From Auanema rhodensis (lineage: Eukaryota > Nematoda > Chromadorea > Rhabditida > Rhabditidae): a stretch of DNA of 64,000 nucleotides. Location: contig CAXKVF010000078.1 of assembly GCA_964057225.1 (NCBI GenBank), positions 1 through 64,000 of the forward strand, written 5' to 3'. Under the pieces are notes generated by a model, which did no database searches, was not told the origin of the DNA, and saw only the letters and a list, made by a program, of their open reading frames with translations. Shown here piece by piece: positions 44,901 to 52,559 of this stretch. A program made the translations under genes and the position numbers. Position 1 is the stretch's first letter; every line of letters begins with the position of its first letter.

Positions 44901-47562
44901 ATACCAAGTGCACATCACGTGTACATTTAATTAGCATAAATTAAAGTTCACGTAAATTTCAAAGCCATGGTTACCATGAACCAATATCAATAAAAATTTG
45001 TTTTTAGACTAATATGGACATGGGGAATCTAATTTTGAAAACCGCATCTCTTTATCTTTCACGTGAAGCGAGTTACATACCAAGTGCACATCACGTGTAC
45101 ATTTAATTAGCATAAATTAAAGTTCACGTAAATTTCAAAGTCATGGTTACCATGAACCAATATCAATAAAAATTTGTTTTTAGACTAATATGGACATGGG
45201 GAATCTAATTTTGAAAACCGCATCTCTTTATCTTTCACGTGAAGCGAGTTACATACCAAGTGCACATCACGTGTACATTTAATTAGCATAAATTAAAGTT
45301 CACGTAAATTTCAAAGTCATGGTTACCATGAACCAATATCAATAAAAATTTGTTTTTAGACTAATATGGACATGGGGAATCTAATTTTGAAAACCGCATC
45401 TCTTTATCTTTCACGTGAAGCGAGTTACATACCAAGTGCACATCACGTGTACATTTAATTAGCATAAATTAAAGTTCACGTAAATTTCAAAGTCATGGTT
45501 ACCATGAACCAATATCAATAAAAATTTGTTTTTAGACTAATATGGACATGGGGAATCTAATTTTGAAAACCGCATCTCTTTATCTTTCACGTGAAGCGAG
45601 TTACATACCAAGTGCACATCACGTGTACATTTAATTAGCATAAATTAAAGTTCACGTAAATTTCAAAGTCATGGTTACCATGAACCAATATCAATAAAAA
45701 TTTGTTTTTAGACTAATATGGACATGGGGAATCTAATTTTGAAAACCGCATCTCTTTATCTTTCACGTGAAGCGAGTTACATACCAAGTGCACATCACGT
45801 GTTCATTTAATTAGCATAAATTAAAGTTCACGTAAATTTCAAAGTCATGGTTACCATGAAGCAATATCAATAAAAATTTGTTTTTAGACTAATATGGACA
45901 TGGGGAATCTAATTTTGAAAACCTCATCTCTTTATCTTTTACGTGAAGCGAGTTACATACCAAGTGCACATCACGTGTACATTTAATTAGCATAAATTAA
46001 AGTTCACGTAAATTTCAAAGTCATGGTTACCATGAACCAATATCAATAAAAATTTGTTTTTAGACTAATATGGACATGGGGAATCTAATTTTGAAAACCG
46101 CATTTCTTTATCTTTCACGTGAAGCGAGTTACATACCAAGTGCACATCACGTGTACATTTAATTAGCATAAATTAAAGTTCACGTAAATTTCAAAGTCAT
46201 GGTTACCATGAACCAATATCAATAAAAATTTGTTTTTAGACTAATATGGACATGGGGAATCTAATTTTGAAAACCGCATCTCTTTATCTCTCACGTGAAG
46301 CGAGTTACATACCAAGTGCACATCACGTGTACATTTAATTAGCATAAATTAAAGTTCATGTAAATTTCAAAGTCATGGTTACCATGAACCAATATCAATA
46401 AAAATTTGTTTTTAGACTAATATGGACATGGGGAATCTAATTTTGAAAACCGCATCTCTTTATCTTTCACGTGAAGCGAGTTACATACCAAGTGCACATC
46501 ACGTGTACATTTAATTAGCATAAATTAAAGTTCACGTAAATTTCAAAGTCATGGTTACCATGAACCAATATCAATAAAAATTTGTTTTTAGACTAATATG
46601 GACATGGGGAATCTAATTTTGAAAACCGCATCTCTTTATCTTTCACGTGAAGCGAGTTACATACCAAGTGCACATCACGTGTACATTTAATTAGCATAAA
46701 TTAAAGTTCACGTAAATTTCAAAGTCATGGTTACCATGAACCAATATCAATAAAAATTTGTTTTTAGACTAATATGGACATGGGGAATCTAATTTTGAAA
46801 ACCGCATCTCTTTATCTTTCACGTGAAGCGAGTTACATACCAAGTGCACATCACGTGTACATTTAATTAGCATAAATTAAAGTTCACGTAAATTTCAAAG
46901 TCATGGTTACCATGAACCAATATCAATAAAAATTTGTTTTTAGACTAATATGGACATGGGGAATCTAATTTTGAAAACCGCATCTCTTTATCTTTCACGT
47001 GAAGCGAGTTACATACCAAGTGCACATCACGTGTACATTTAATTAGCATAAATTAAAGTTCACGTAAATTTCAAAGTCATGGTTACCATGAACCAATATC
47101 AATAAAAATTTGTTTTTAGACTAATATGGACATGGGGAATCTAATTTTGAAAACCGCATTTCTTTATCTTTCACGTGAAGCGAGTTACATACCAAGTGCA
47201 CATCACGTGTACATTTAATTAGCATAAATTAAAGTTCACGTAAATTTCAAAGTCATGGTTACCATGAACCAATATCAATAAAAATTTGTTTTTAGACTAA
47301 TATGGACATGGGGAATCTAATTTTGAAAACCGCATCTCTTTATCTTTCACGTGAAGCGAGTTACATACCAAGTGCACATCACGTGTTCATTTAATTAGCA
47401 TAAATTAAAGTTCACGTAAATTTCAAAGTCATGGTTACCATGAAGCAATATCAATAAAAATTTGTTTTTAGACTAATATGGACATGGGGAATCTAATTTT
47501 GAAAACCGCATCTCTTTATCTTTCACGTGAAGCGAGTTACATACCAAGTGCACATCACGTGT
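41900..47562. repeat. Satellite left of the LINE insertion, mostly ATGAACC monomers
   Basis: This stretch is more homogeneous than the preceding ones. AAAGCCATGG marks occur at 43025, 43905 and 44961 (5 and 6 monomers apart). GTGTTC marks occur at 45799 and 47383 (9 monomers apart). The AAATGTGTTTT / TCTCTCACG monomer near 42532 matches monomers at 53161 and 58089. With the LINE removed, the first spacing is 32 monomers and the second is 28. This region therefore belongs to the same family as the right flank. Confidence 0.85.
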
Positions 47563-47583
47563 TACATACCAAGTGCACATCAC
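47537..47583. repeat. 25-bp satellite duplication / filler at the LINE 5' junction
   Basis: TTACATACCAAGTGCACATC occurs twice, at 47537 and 47562, 25 bp apart, directly before the LINE. The second, out-of-phase copy (47563-47583 in the parsimonious reading) is 21 bp of satellite ending in CATCAC, followed immediately by non-satellite sequence. This is best read as filler DNA added by template jumping during 5' end completion. Slippage in the satellite before insertion is an alternative. Confidence 0.8.
47557..47562 (+). repeat. Target-site duplication, left copy (ACGTGT)
   Basis: ACGTGT here is at monomer offsets 17-22. The same six bases at the same offsets open the right flank at 52554. 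The bookkeeping is exact: 6 bp duplication + 21 bp filler + 4970 bp element = 4997 bp, the shift that keeps the satellite in phase. The site is short and within a repeat, so a 0-2 bp duplication with different boundaries is possible. Confidence 0.65.
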
Positions 47584-47587
47584 CTTT

Positions 47588-47965
47588 CCGCGCCGTGACC
47601 TCATTCCGCGCCGTGACCTCATTCCGCGCCGTGACCTCATTCCGCGCCGTGACCTCATTCCGCGCCGTGACCTCATTCCGCGCCGTGACCTCATTCCGCG
47701 CCGTGACCTCATTCCGCGCCGTGACCTCATTCCGCGCCGTGACCTCATTCCGCGCCGTGACCTCATTCCGCGCCGTGACCTCATTCCGCGCCGTGACCTC
47801 ATTCCGCGCCGTGACCTCATTCCGCGCCGTGACCTCATTCCGCGCCGTGACCTCATTCCGCGCCGTGACCTCATTCCGCGCCGTGACCTCATTCCGCGCC
47901 GTGACCTCATTCCGCGCCGTGACCTCATTCCGCGCCGTGACCTCATTCCGCGCCGTGACCTCATT
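47588..47965 (+). repeat. GC-rich minisatellite: 21 copies of an 18-bp unit in the LINE 5' UTR
   Basis: The unit CCGCGCCGTGACCTCATT is repeated 21 times without a mismatch that I can see (378 bp). It is 12/18 G+C with three CpG steps per unit, in sharp contrast to the AT-rich surroundings. Each unit contains TGACCT, the reverse complement of the nuclear-receptor half site AGGTCA, and TGACCTCA, one base from a CRE/ATF site. Tandem 5' monomers acting as promoters are known for some LINEs such as mouse L1; a promoter role here is inferred. Because 18 is divisible by three, the array produces long open frames on both strands that are not genes. Confidence 0.95.
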
Positions 47966-48188
47966 TCGTCGGACTGGTTCTTAAAGGTACGCTTTCTTAG
48001 TTCTTTCATTTTTTTTTCTTGTTCTTTTTCTTTTATCTCTTCTATTTTATTACTCTCTCTCTTTTCCAATTCTCTCTGTCCTTTCTGTCTTTTACTTTGT
48101 TATTTATTGTCTTTCACTTCTTTATACCACTGTCTTTACATTCTTTTTTCTTATTTTTCTGTTTCTTAATCTTATCTTTTTTCTCAAT
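47966..48188 (+). promoter_or_regulatory. LINE 5' UTR leader, pyrimidine-rich
   Basis: This is the stretch between the 18-bp array and the ORF1 start. After TCGTCGGACTGGTTCTTAAAGG it becomes almost pure T/C for about 190 bases (TTTTTTTTTCTTG and similar). It could be part of an internal promoter or an untranslated leader. No upstream ATG-led frame in it looks coding. Confidence 0.6.
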
Positions 48189-49229
48189 ATGACAGCTGTT
48201 ACAAAAGATTTCTTTACTGATGCTCTCGAGTCTCTTTCCAAATCTTTCCGAGAATCTTTCTCTCAACTTTCATCTGACATCAAAAACGAACTCAACAGTA
48301 TTAAAATCAATGTAGCAGCTAATGAAGCTCGTATCAAAACTATCGAAACAAACCTCAAATCACGTATCGATACTTTAGAGCAACAACTCCTAAATGTTCC
48401 AACTTTCAATGCCTCTTCTCCTTCTCAAACCACTTCTACCAGTATTATGTGTCATGTTCAAAAAGTTCGATCTGAGGAATCAAGGTATTCTTATCGCTTG
48501 AAAAGAGCGGTTTGGTTTAGGGTTCCTCACGATTCATCTGAGTTTCCCTCGGACCCTACCGCCCTTCTCAAACTTATAGCTGGAAAGTCTAATGATGACA
48601 CCTTGATTTCTTTGATTAACAGCAACCAAATAACCATTACTCGCTCAACTCTCAAATCTAATTCTCCAGGCCCTCTCATTATTTCATGTTCAACAGTTGA
48701 TTTACGTGACAAAATCATTGAAACCATTAGGACAAACAAAGCTAAATGTTTTGAAAGCTTGTCTAAAACGTTTATTCGTCGCGATTATCTTCCCTTCGAG
48801 GTAGATCTTGAAAAAAAACTGCGCGAAGAAGCAAAAGCGAAAAATTTGGATAATAGTGAATCACTTTTCATTGTACGCGATCTCAAACTTATAAAGATTC
48901 CACGTAAACCAACTGCCCGTTCAACCACTTCTACTCCACACGTTTCTCTAAATACTTCTACTGTTTCTAAGTCCAATTCAAATGTCCAATGTCCGTCCAA
49001 TATTGATACTGGTGTTATATCTAGCCCCCCTTTTAAATCTAGTAGGAATAGTCGCTCAACTGGCAGGTCAAAAATTCTTTCTCTGGAGAAAAAATCTTCT
49101 ATTAGCCCAAGAAGAAGAAAGAATCCACCACGCTCTGTTAAGCCTACTGCCGAACTTCCTACTAGATCAAGAAGCGGATCCGATACAACATCTTTATCTC
49201 GGTCCTGTAACAACATGTCCTTTCGTTAA
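48189..49229 (+). CDS. LINE ORF1 protein (coiled coil, basic tail; putative RNA-binding)
   Basis: The protein has 346 residues. Residues about 8-70 are heptad-rich and charged (SLSKSF, IKNEL, IETNLKSRIDTLEQQL), predicting a coiled coil for self-association. Residues about 95-240 form a mixed segment (KRAVWFRVP near 105-113, RRDYLPFEVDLEKKLREEAK at 197-216, LFIVRDLKLIKI near 226-237). This resembles the RRM-plus-C-terminal layout of LINE ORF1 proteins; that assignment is by pattern only. Residues about 240-346 are Ser/Thr/Arg/Lys-rich (SPRRRKNPPRS) and probably disordered and nucleic-acid binding. I see no CCHC zinc knuckle. The start is the first ATG after the pyrimidine leader, in context CTCAATATGA. 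Its family role is to bind element RNA and form the retrotransposition particle. The last 248 nt overlap the ORF2 frame. Confidence 0.85.
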   Translation: MTAVTKDFFTDALESLSKSFRESFSQLSSDIKNELNSIKINVAANEARIKTIETNLKSRIDTLEQQLLNVPTFNASSPSQTTSTSIMCHVQKVRSEESRYSYRLKRAVWFRVPHDSSEFPSDPTALLKLIAGKSNDDTLISLINSNQITITRSTLKSNSPGPLIISCSTVDLRDKIIETIRTNKAKCFESLSKTFIRRDYLPFEVDLEKKLREEAKAKNLDNSESLFIVRDLKLIKIPRKPTARSTTSTPHVSLNTSTVSKSNSNVQCPSNIDTGVISSPPFKSSRNSRSTGRSKILSLEKKSSISPRRRKNPPRSVKPTAELPTRSRSGSDTTSLSRSCNNMSFR

Positions 49230-52065
49230 AACCGCTTCTTCACCATGCTTGCTTTCTTCTCATGTCCCTGTTAAACTATCAGTCCACTGTTACAATGCAC
49301 GTTCTATTCTCAATAAACTTCATTTCCTCACAATCATTCATTCTATCTCATCCCCTGATATCATCGCCATATCGGAATCTTGGCTGTTTTCTGATTTTTC
49401 TTCTGATCATCTTCCTCTAAATGATCATTACAACATATTCAGAGCAGACAAGCATTCTTCACGCGGCGGTGGTACTCTTTTGTTCTTAAAAAAACAAATT
49501 AACTCAATTTTACTCTCCTCCTCACCCCTCTCTTCATCGGTTCAATATGTTACCATCCTTCTAACCTCTAACAACTCGGTTTTCTCCGTTTGTTATCGTT
49601 CCCCTACTGCTTCTCACTCTGATTTTTGTTCTTATCTTTCTGATCTCAATGGTCATATTTCTAACCGCTCTTTCTTTATTACGGGTGACCTGAACTTTCC
49701 TAATATCAATTGGGATCTTCTTCAGTCCTCACTCTCATCTCCTTCTAGTAAATCAATTATTCAATTTCTCCAAAGTAGTCACTCTGATCAACTTGTCAAT
49801 TTTCCTACACGTGGTAACAACATCTTAGACTACCTTATCACAAACAATCCTTCAATCATATCTAATATATCACGCTCCCCTCCATTGGGTAACTCCGATC
49901 ACTTCTCGGTTACATTCTCCATCATCATCAACACCCCTGTATCCCCTCTGGATACCCTTCCTTTCTCTTCCAATACATTCTTCAATACCTCCTCACTTTC
50001 CAACTTTTCTCAACTCAATTTCTATCGAGCCGACTTCAATGCCATCAATCGCCATCTTGTCAGCATCGACTTTTCTTTGGTATTATCTGGTCTTTCCCCT
50101 CTTGACTCTTACTCCAAATTCACCAACATCCTACAATCCATAATCTCTGTATTCGTTCCTCACAAACAACCTAGGCGTAGAAAAAAAGTTGACCGCAATA
50201 TTGCGGATCTCTACTGTTACATCAAAAGGCTCAGTTCATCTATTTGCCACCGTGACGAGCTTCTCCGCAAAAAACTAACTATAAAACTAGATAGACTTAT
50301 TAAACAAAAGTCTATTTTGGAAGAAGAACACATTGCTTCAACCAATAACCCCAAACTTTTTTATCGCTTCTGTAGAACTCGTCTCGGTGGTTGCTCTTCA
50401 GATATCCCCACGATTAGACTTGGTGAAGAAATATACTCGACAGACACAGAAAAAGCTTCCATTTTTGCAAGCTCTTTTTCTGTCAAACCAAGTATTTCAT
50501 CGGATTTAATCAACAGCTCCTCTCGCCCTTCCTCTATCATTGATTTTATAGACATTTCTCCCGAAAAAGTCTATAAAGTTCTTTCTCATCTTCCTCTCAG
50601 AGTTTCTACTTCTTCTGATGGCATTCCCTACTACTTTCTTAATCAGTGCGCCTCTACTCTTTGCTACCCACTTGCCTTCATTTTTCACAATTTACTCGTT
50701 TCTTCTTCATGCCCTCCGGACTGGAAGAAAGCTTGGATCCGTCCTGTTTTCAAATCCGGAAATCGCTCTAATCCTTCAAACTATCGCCCTATATCATTAA
50801 CACCAAGTCTTTCCAAAGTTTTTGAGCGACTCATTTCACCCCCGCTCCTCCACTTTGGCATTTCTACTGGATCTATATCTGCTCACCAGCACGCTTTTCT
50901 TCCTAAACGTAATACCATATCAGCAATCATTAACAATCATATTGCCTGGAGATCATGTTTGGATAAAAACATTCCAGTCTATACTGCTTTTATAGACTTC
51001 TCTAAAGCTTTTGATCTAATTGATCACTCGGTTCTTTTCCACAAATTTAAAACCATTGGTATCTGCGGTTCTCTTCAAACTTTTCTCAAAAACTTCATCA
51101 CTGGCAGATCTTACTCAGTTCTTGTCAATGGTTCTCTTTCTACTTCTGTAAACTTATCTTGTGGTGTCCCACAAGGCACTGTTCTCGGTCCTCTTCTATT
51201 CCTTTTCTACATTAATGACATTACGTCTTCTCTCCCTGAAGACGTTCATCCTACACTTTTTGCCGATGATCTCAAACTATACAGTACTAATCCGGTAAGT
51301 CTACAGATTGCCTTAAACACAATCAACGCCTGGTGCAAAAATAATGGAATGATGGTCAACACCACCAAATCCAAAATTATGATTGTGTGCAATAATAGCT
51401 CAACCCTCAACCCCACCGAGCCATTTACCTTTGGTGAGTTTCCTTTAGACTTTGTACCTCATTATAAAGACCTTGGAGTCTTAACTGATAACAATCTAAC
51501 ATTTGATTGTCACATAAACGCCATCTCTTGCGCCGCAGCTCTGAAATGTCGCATCCTTCTACGTTGCTTCTACTCTAGATCACCTTCATTTATGTTCAAC
51601 CTTTTTTGCAGCTACGTTCGACCAATCCTTGAATATGCATCCGTGATATGGTCTCCCCAAGTATCTAAAAAAATATCTCGTATTGAGATGGTTCAAAAAA
51701 AATTCTTGCGAGCAGTCTTCTCAAGAGCAGGAATTTTTTCCGACTACAAAAGTCAGCTCACTTTTTTGAATGCTCAAGAACTATCAACCAGGAGACAGGT
51801 AACTGATCTAGGTTTCTATTTCTCTCAAATTAAAGACGTATCAACGGACAGTATTTTAAGAATTTTTCAAATTAAACATTTCACCCACTCTCTTCGCAGA
51901 CACCAATGGAATATCGACTATCCCGAGCTTCGGAAAAAGGCGACAAGAAATGGTATTGAGTACAGAAGCATCAAAACATGGAACGATCTACCTGAAAACC
52001 TTATCAACCTTACTAATGTTCATAATTTTAAAAAACACCTACTCTCTGCTCCAATTGATTTGTAA
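48982..52065 (+). CDS. LINE ORF2 protein: apurinic-type endonuclease and reverse transcriptase
   Basis: The frame has 1027 codons. Residues about 98-315 are the endonuclease: HCYNARS (Asn105), SESW (Glu132), GDLN (235-238) and SDHF (305-308) give the usual catalytic set. Residues about 575-800 are the reverse transcriptase: FIDFSKAFDLID (670-681, Asp672), GVPQG (728-732) and FADD (760-763, catalytic Asp pair). The rest has the CR1/L2/Jockey-type tail (YVRPILEYASVIWSP at 878-892; WNDLP at 1000-1004). There is no RNase H. Family role: nick the target DNA and prime reverse transcription of the element RNA. The first 80 or so residues overlap ORF1 out of frame and look like shadow translation. 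Yet no other in-frame ATG occurs before about residue 789, so the true start is uncertain: the ATG at 48982, reinitiation or +1 frameshifting. No stop or frameshift interrupts the domains. Confidence 0.93.
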   Translation: MSNVRPILILVLYLAPLLNLVGIVAQLAGQKFFLWRKNLLLAQEEERIHHALLSLLPNFLLDQEADPIQHLYLGPVTTCPFVKTASSPCLLSSHVPVKLSVHCYNARSILNKLHFLTIIHSISSPDIIAISESWLFSDFSSDHLPLNDHYNIFRADKHSSRGGGTLLFLKKQINSILLSSSPLSSSVQYVTILLTSNNSVFSVCYRSPTASHSDFCSYLSDLNGHISNRSFFITGDLNFPNINWDLLQSSLSSPSSKSIIQFLQSSHSDQLVNFPTRGNNILDYLITNNPSIISNISRSPPLGNSDHFSVTFSIIINTPVSPLDTLPFSSNTFFNTSSLSNFSQLNFYRADFNAINRHLVSIDFSLVLSGLSPLDSYSKFTNILQSIISVFVPHKQPRRRKKVDRNIADLYCYIKRLSSSICHRDELLRKKLTIKLDRLIKQKSILEEEHIASTNNPKLFYRFCRTRLGGCSSDIPTIRLGEEIYSTDTEKASIFASSFSVKPSISSDLINSSSRPSSIIDFIDISPEKVYKVLSHLPLRVSTSSDGIPYYFLNQCASTLCYPLAFIFHNLLVSSSCPPDWKKAWIRPVFKSGNRSNPSNYRPISLTPSLSKVFERLISPPLLHFGISTGSISAHQHAFLPKRNTISAIINNHIAWRSCLDKNIPVYTAFIDFSKAFDLIDHSVLFHKFKTIGICGSLQTFLKNFITGRSYSVLVNGSLSTSVNLSCGVPQGTVLGPLLFLFYINDITSSLPEDVHPTLFADDLKLYSTNPVSLQIALNTINAWCKNNGMMVNTTKSKIMIVCNNSSTLNPTEPFTFGEFPLDFVPHYKDLGVLTDNNLTFDCHINAISCAAALKCRILLRCFYSRSPSFMFNLFCSYVRPILEYASVIWSPQVSKKISRIEMVQKKFLRAVFSRAGIFSDYKSQLTFLNAQELSTRRQVTDLGFYFSQIKDVSTDSILRIFQIKHFTHSLRRHQWNIDYPELRKKATRNGIEYRSIKTWNDLPENLINLTNVHNFKKHLLSAPIDL

Positions 52066-52553
52066 ACCATCCATTGTAATTAATGTTCTCACCTCTCGAA
52101 AAACTATTTTTTTTTCTTTTATCAGGCTCCTTTTTATTTGTAGTTCGTATTTTTTTACACTTCTCTATGACCACATGGCAACAGTCTACCATCTATTTTT
52201 CTTTGTCCCTTCTCAATAATTGTTACTTCGTCACTATTCCTATAGACATTAGTCATACGGATCGGACGCTAGTTACCTCCAAATTGCTAGAACGGGCTTG
52301 CCTCACATCACGAGTACCACCGTACCTAACAACCACATTAGTGAGGTCAGCCATTGTGCTGAACAAACCCCAAGCATACAGCAAGAATTTTATTTGGCAG
52401 ACTGTTCACTATTGATCATAGATAAGCGAGCTCTTATCGAACTTACAATATTAAAAGTCCTTTTTTATGTTCTTATTGAATGGTTCTTGATTTTTTCACT
52501 CCATGACTTAACAGCTACTGTCTTAACCTGTGATATTGAACAATAAACATTAA
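52066..52553 (+). other. LINE 3' UTR
   Basis: This is 488 bp of non-satellite sequence between the ORF2 stop and resumption of the array. It starts T-rich, then has a more balanced middle (52245-52375) and an AT-rich end. Short open frames here have no recognisable product. CACATCACGAGTAC at 52304-52317 matches the satellite around the insertion point at 13 of 14 bases. The end (TGAACAATAAACATTAA) has no poly(A) run or tandem tail. Confidence 0.8.
52542..52547 (+). terminator. Polyadenylation signal AATAAA at the LINE 3' end
   Basis: AATAAA lies 6 bp before the last element base. Its position fits a signal near the RNA 3' end. The flanking satellite also has AATAAA in nearly every monomer, so a run-on transcript could be processed there as well. 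Confidence 0.6.
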
Positions 52554-52559
52554 ACGTGT
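52554..52559 (+). repeat. Target-site duplication, right copy (ACGTGT)
   Basis: These are the first satellite bases after the element, at monomer offsets 17-22. They match the left copy at 47557-47562. Confidence 0.65.

Larger units (their letters stand above)
1..47562. repeat. 176-bp tandem satellite array, left block (271 monomers)
   Basis: Head-to-tail monomers all run in one orientation; for example ATACCAAGTGCACATCACG recurs at 1, 177 and onward to 47541. The span 1-47540 divides exactly into 267 monomers of 176 bp and 4 of 137 bp, so there is almost no other net length change. The monomer is AT-rich. It contains TTCACGTGAA, a second CACGTG 32 bp downstream, the inverted repeat CATGGTTACCATG, the pair TTTAATT-N6-AATTAAA, and an A5T3-G-T5 tract. 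Variation is almost all point substitution at a few sites, and the same combinations recur at fixed distances (higher-order repeats, listed separately). A near-nucleosomal unit, homogeneity and HOR structure are typical of centromeric or pericentromeric satellite; that location is inferred. There is no credible gene in the block. The array continues beyond position 1. Confidence 0.98.
47584..52553 (+). mobile_element. Full-length non-LTR retrotransposon (LINE, CR1/L2/Jockey-like group)
   Basis: This 4970-bp element breaks the satellite at monomer offset 18. In order it carries a 21-copy 18-bp repeat, a pyrimidine-rich leader, ORF1, ORF2 with apurinic-type endonuclease and reverse transcriptase, a 488-bp 3' UTR and a terminal AATAAA. 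There are no long terminal repeats, RNase H or integrase, so it would move by target-primed reverse transcription. The RT signatures (FIDFSKAFDLID, GVPQGTVLGPLLF, FADDLKLY) and the C-terminal region (YVRPILEYASVIWSP) match the CR1/L2/Jockey assemblage; the exact clade needs a tree. Both ORFs are open. The 3' end has neither a poly(A) tail nor an obvious microsatellite tail. The sense strand is strongly pyrimidine-rich, unlike the satellite. Confidence 0.93.

Noticed and set aside
1-47540. CRISPR-like array
   Set aside because: The repeats are contiguous 176-bp monomers with no unique spacers, and the context is eukaryotic.
47588-47965. Telomere-type or independent minisatellite locus
   Set aside because: It lies inside the element boundaries, directly before ORF1, and satellite phase is restored only after the LINE 3' end.
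47473-48169. Long open frames on both strands with repeated RAVTSF, IPRRDL or GMRSRR units
   Set aside because: They arise because the 18-bp minisatellite unit is divisible by three and lacks stops in several frames. They begin in satellite or end in the LINE leader.
48527-49216. Antisense open frames of 70 and 143 residues over ORF1
   Set aside because: They are shadows of ORF1 with no recognisable domain.
50361-50800. Open frames of 60-64 residues in other frames and strands over the ORF2 linker and RT start
   Set aside because: They overlap clearly coding ORF2 sequence and show no domain of their own.
51950-52546. Three overlapping small plus-strand open frames at the end of ORF2 and in the 3' UTR
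   Set aside because: They are hydrophobic or random-looking, mutually overlapping and not domain-bearing; 3' UTR is the simpler reading.
52066-52553. tRNA-like or SINE-like structure in the 3' UTR
   Set aside because: No convincing A/B box pair or cloverleaf arms could be drawn by eye.
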